Assembly (NCBI GenBank): GCA_037954325.1
Contig: JBBMNZ010000002.1
Span: 16,097,179-16,161,178 of the forward strand
Origin: Fistularia commersonii
Taxonomy: Eukaryota; Chordata; Actinopteri; Syngnathiformes; Fistulariidae
Reading direction: 5' to 3'
Length of the DNA stretch: 64,000 bases
Each line of letters begins with the position of its first letter. The first letter of the stretch is position 1. Under the pieces are notes generated by a model that was not told where the DNA came from, made no database searches, and saw only the letters and a list, made by a program, of their open reading frames with translations. The translations under genes were made by a program, and so were the position numbers. Of this stretch, positions 62,302 through 64,000 are shown in pieces.

Positions 62302-64000
62302 TAAATACTAGTTTGGTTATGATGCCCTGCTTTTTCTTTCCCCTTTACTCTAAAAACCAAACTGGCCAATTTCATTTTTCAGCATTATCCAGATCACCAG
62401 TATGTGATTGCTTATAAATGGAGTTATTCTTTGGGAACCTTGGGGCCTGCGATCAAATGGCCCCAACGAATCTAACAAAATATGGTGAAAAGCCAGAAAA
62501 GCCACTGCTGTGCAACTAAATCTTAAGACATTCCCAGTCCGCTTCAAATCCTCCAGCTCTGTCAGCTCACATCTGCTGTGGAGTTTCAAGCCATTTCATA
62601 TTTTCCACTTTCCTGCCATCCCTCCCATCCCAACTCAGGAGAATTCAAGAGAGCACGAGTACATATGTGTGCGCTATACAGTATGTAACATGTGTGGGCG
62701 TGAACACATGCATGTGTGACAGCAATGAAGACAAGCAGGTGAGGGGAGGTGAAGGGTAGGTGAAGGCTGTTGATGTGCCAGTCAGTAATACTTTTCCTCA
62801 GGTTGAGGTGTGCTCACTGGGAGGGTGTGTTTCTGCTGGAAAGCTCAGTAATGAACAGAAGGCTGGCTCCTTGCCTGATCAAATTCCACTGCAGCTTCAT
62901 ATCTATCTTGCCTACCAAAAATTTTCAGCATACCAGTGGATTTTATTGACTTGTCAGAGCAGACAGCAGAATGCAAGCTCTGCCTTGTAAGGTGTGGAGT
63001 TAACAGGTTTCTTAACCAGGAAAATCCGATCATGACTTTTTAGCGATTTTTGCAGGAGTGGAGAATTTGTGATCAGCAGTGCGGTGTGTCTGGGGGCAGA
63101 TATAACTCAAAACTGCAGGGATTTGACCTGATGTGTCCAGCATGGAACTCAAATAAACTCGAATGTGAGCATGTCAACCTAGCAAAACATCTTTCTTCCT
63201 GGGCACTTGGTTTATTTCCCACACTCATGCAGGATGTGTTCCATTTTACCGATTGGAAAGCGTGGCCTGACTTTCACTGGCGAAACTGACTCAGGCAAGA
63301 AGTGTAATGGTAACATGCCAGTGTTGACAGATGCTACTCTGCTATCTGTCTCATAATGACTTTAGCCCCCCCCACCCCACACACTCTGTCTTTCTGCTCT
63401 TTCCTCTTTCCCCGTCTTACAAATACAGTTAGCTGCATGACCATCCACGATTAATGGCTGTTAACAGCTGCCTCTTTTTTGATGGTTGCCTGTAAGAGCA
63501 TGTAATTGCATTTGGCCCTGGGTTTACATGCACTCATTAAACCAGTGTCAGTACGCATTACATTCCACAGCAGTGCAACTCAGGTACAGAATACAAATCC
63601 CCAGCCTGAACAATGTGCTCTGTAGGAAGCAGATGAAGACAGTTCTGAAGGCCTAAGCCGAACGGGAGAATATGAGAATCGCACTGATTGTTTTTTTTCA
63701 AATGTTCCAAGTGCGCGAGTGAGTGATTCCGATGAACATAAATGAACAAGGCATCATTGTAGTCCATTGCACAATTGTGTGAATTGACTCAAAAATCAGA
63801 AACTAGACAAATGTTATCAAAAATAGACACCAGCAAAACACGCGGCTAAATATCTCACTGTTCATTTTTTTAAAGGTGTATATTACTGGAGTTATTTCAC
63901 TGGTCTCAGTATTTAGGACTGCGGGAGGAACAGATCTGCTATGTTAGGACCCAATCCACCCGGATCAGAAGCAGAATTCCAAAAATGCCCTTCCACATGC
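62302..64000. other. no gene seen
   Basis: Only short open frames without recognisable content. A C-rich run near 63,367 is the only notable low-complexity stretch. The next gene, if any, begins beyond the window. Confidence 0.5.

Overview
The window is eukaryotic nuclear DNA, almost certainly from a ray-finned (teleost, percomorph-like) fish. Coding sequence is split into short exons with GT-AG introns. Long CA/GT microsatellites are frequent. The degenerate mobile elements are types common in teleost genomes (an antisense LINE, a tRNA-derived SINE, a hAT remnant). Two genes, both on the + strand, can be reconstructed exon by exon. The species cannot be named from the sequence.

Region 1 (1-12.7 kb): the 3' part of xpo5, exportin-5, the RanGTP-dependent exporter of pre-miRNAs. 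Twenty-seven exons join without a frame break into 1,003 codons plus stop. The 5' exons lie upstream of the window. A long 3'UTR with a CA microsatellite runs to a polyadenylation signal at 12,681. One xpo5 intron (6,919-7,382) is a textbook U12-type AT-AC intron, and the last intron is an in-frame, stop-free multiple of three.

Region 2 (12.7-31.8 kb): about 19 kb between the genes with no convincing protein-coding gene. It holds microsatellites, a GC-richer patch near 16.6 kb with start-codon/splice-donor pairs on both strands, a cluster of nuclear-receptor half-sites near 19.3 kb, and CpG-richer sequence just upstream of the next gene.

Region 3 (31.86-55.9 kb): a complete efemp2 (fibulin-4) gene with TATA box, signal-peptide exon, six EGF-type modules and the C-terminal fibulin domain. 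It has 10 coding exons and 458 codons. Intron 3 is about 16.3 kb and carries a hAT transposon remnant, a tRNA-derived SINE, several microsatellites and a candidate 3-nt microexon. Intron 5 carries a dead antisense LINE bounded by an 11-bp perfect target-site duplication. Intron 7 has a long pentanucleotide repeat and a perfect 16-bp-stem hairpin.

Region 4 (55.9-64 kb): no recognisable gene; degenerate repeats and LINE/SINE 3' ends.

The two genes are not functionally linked in any obvious way: one acts in nuclear export of small-RNA precursors, the other in elastic-fibre assembly. I see no multi-gene novel system. The most interesting signals are in splicing architecture and in repeats.
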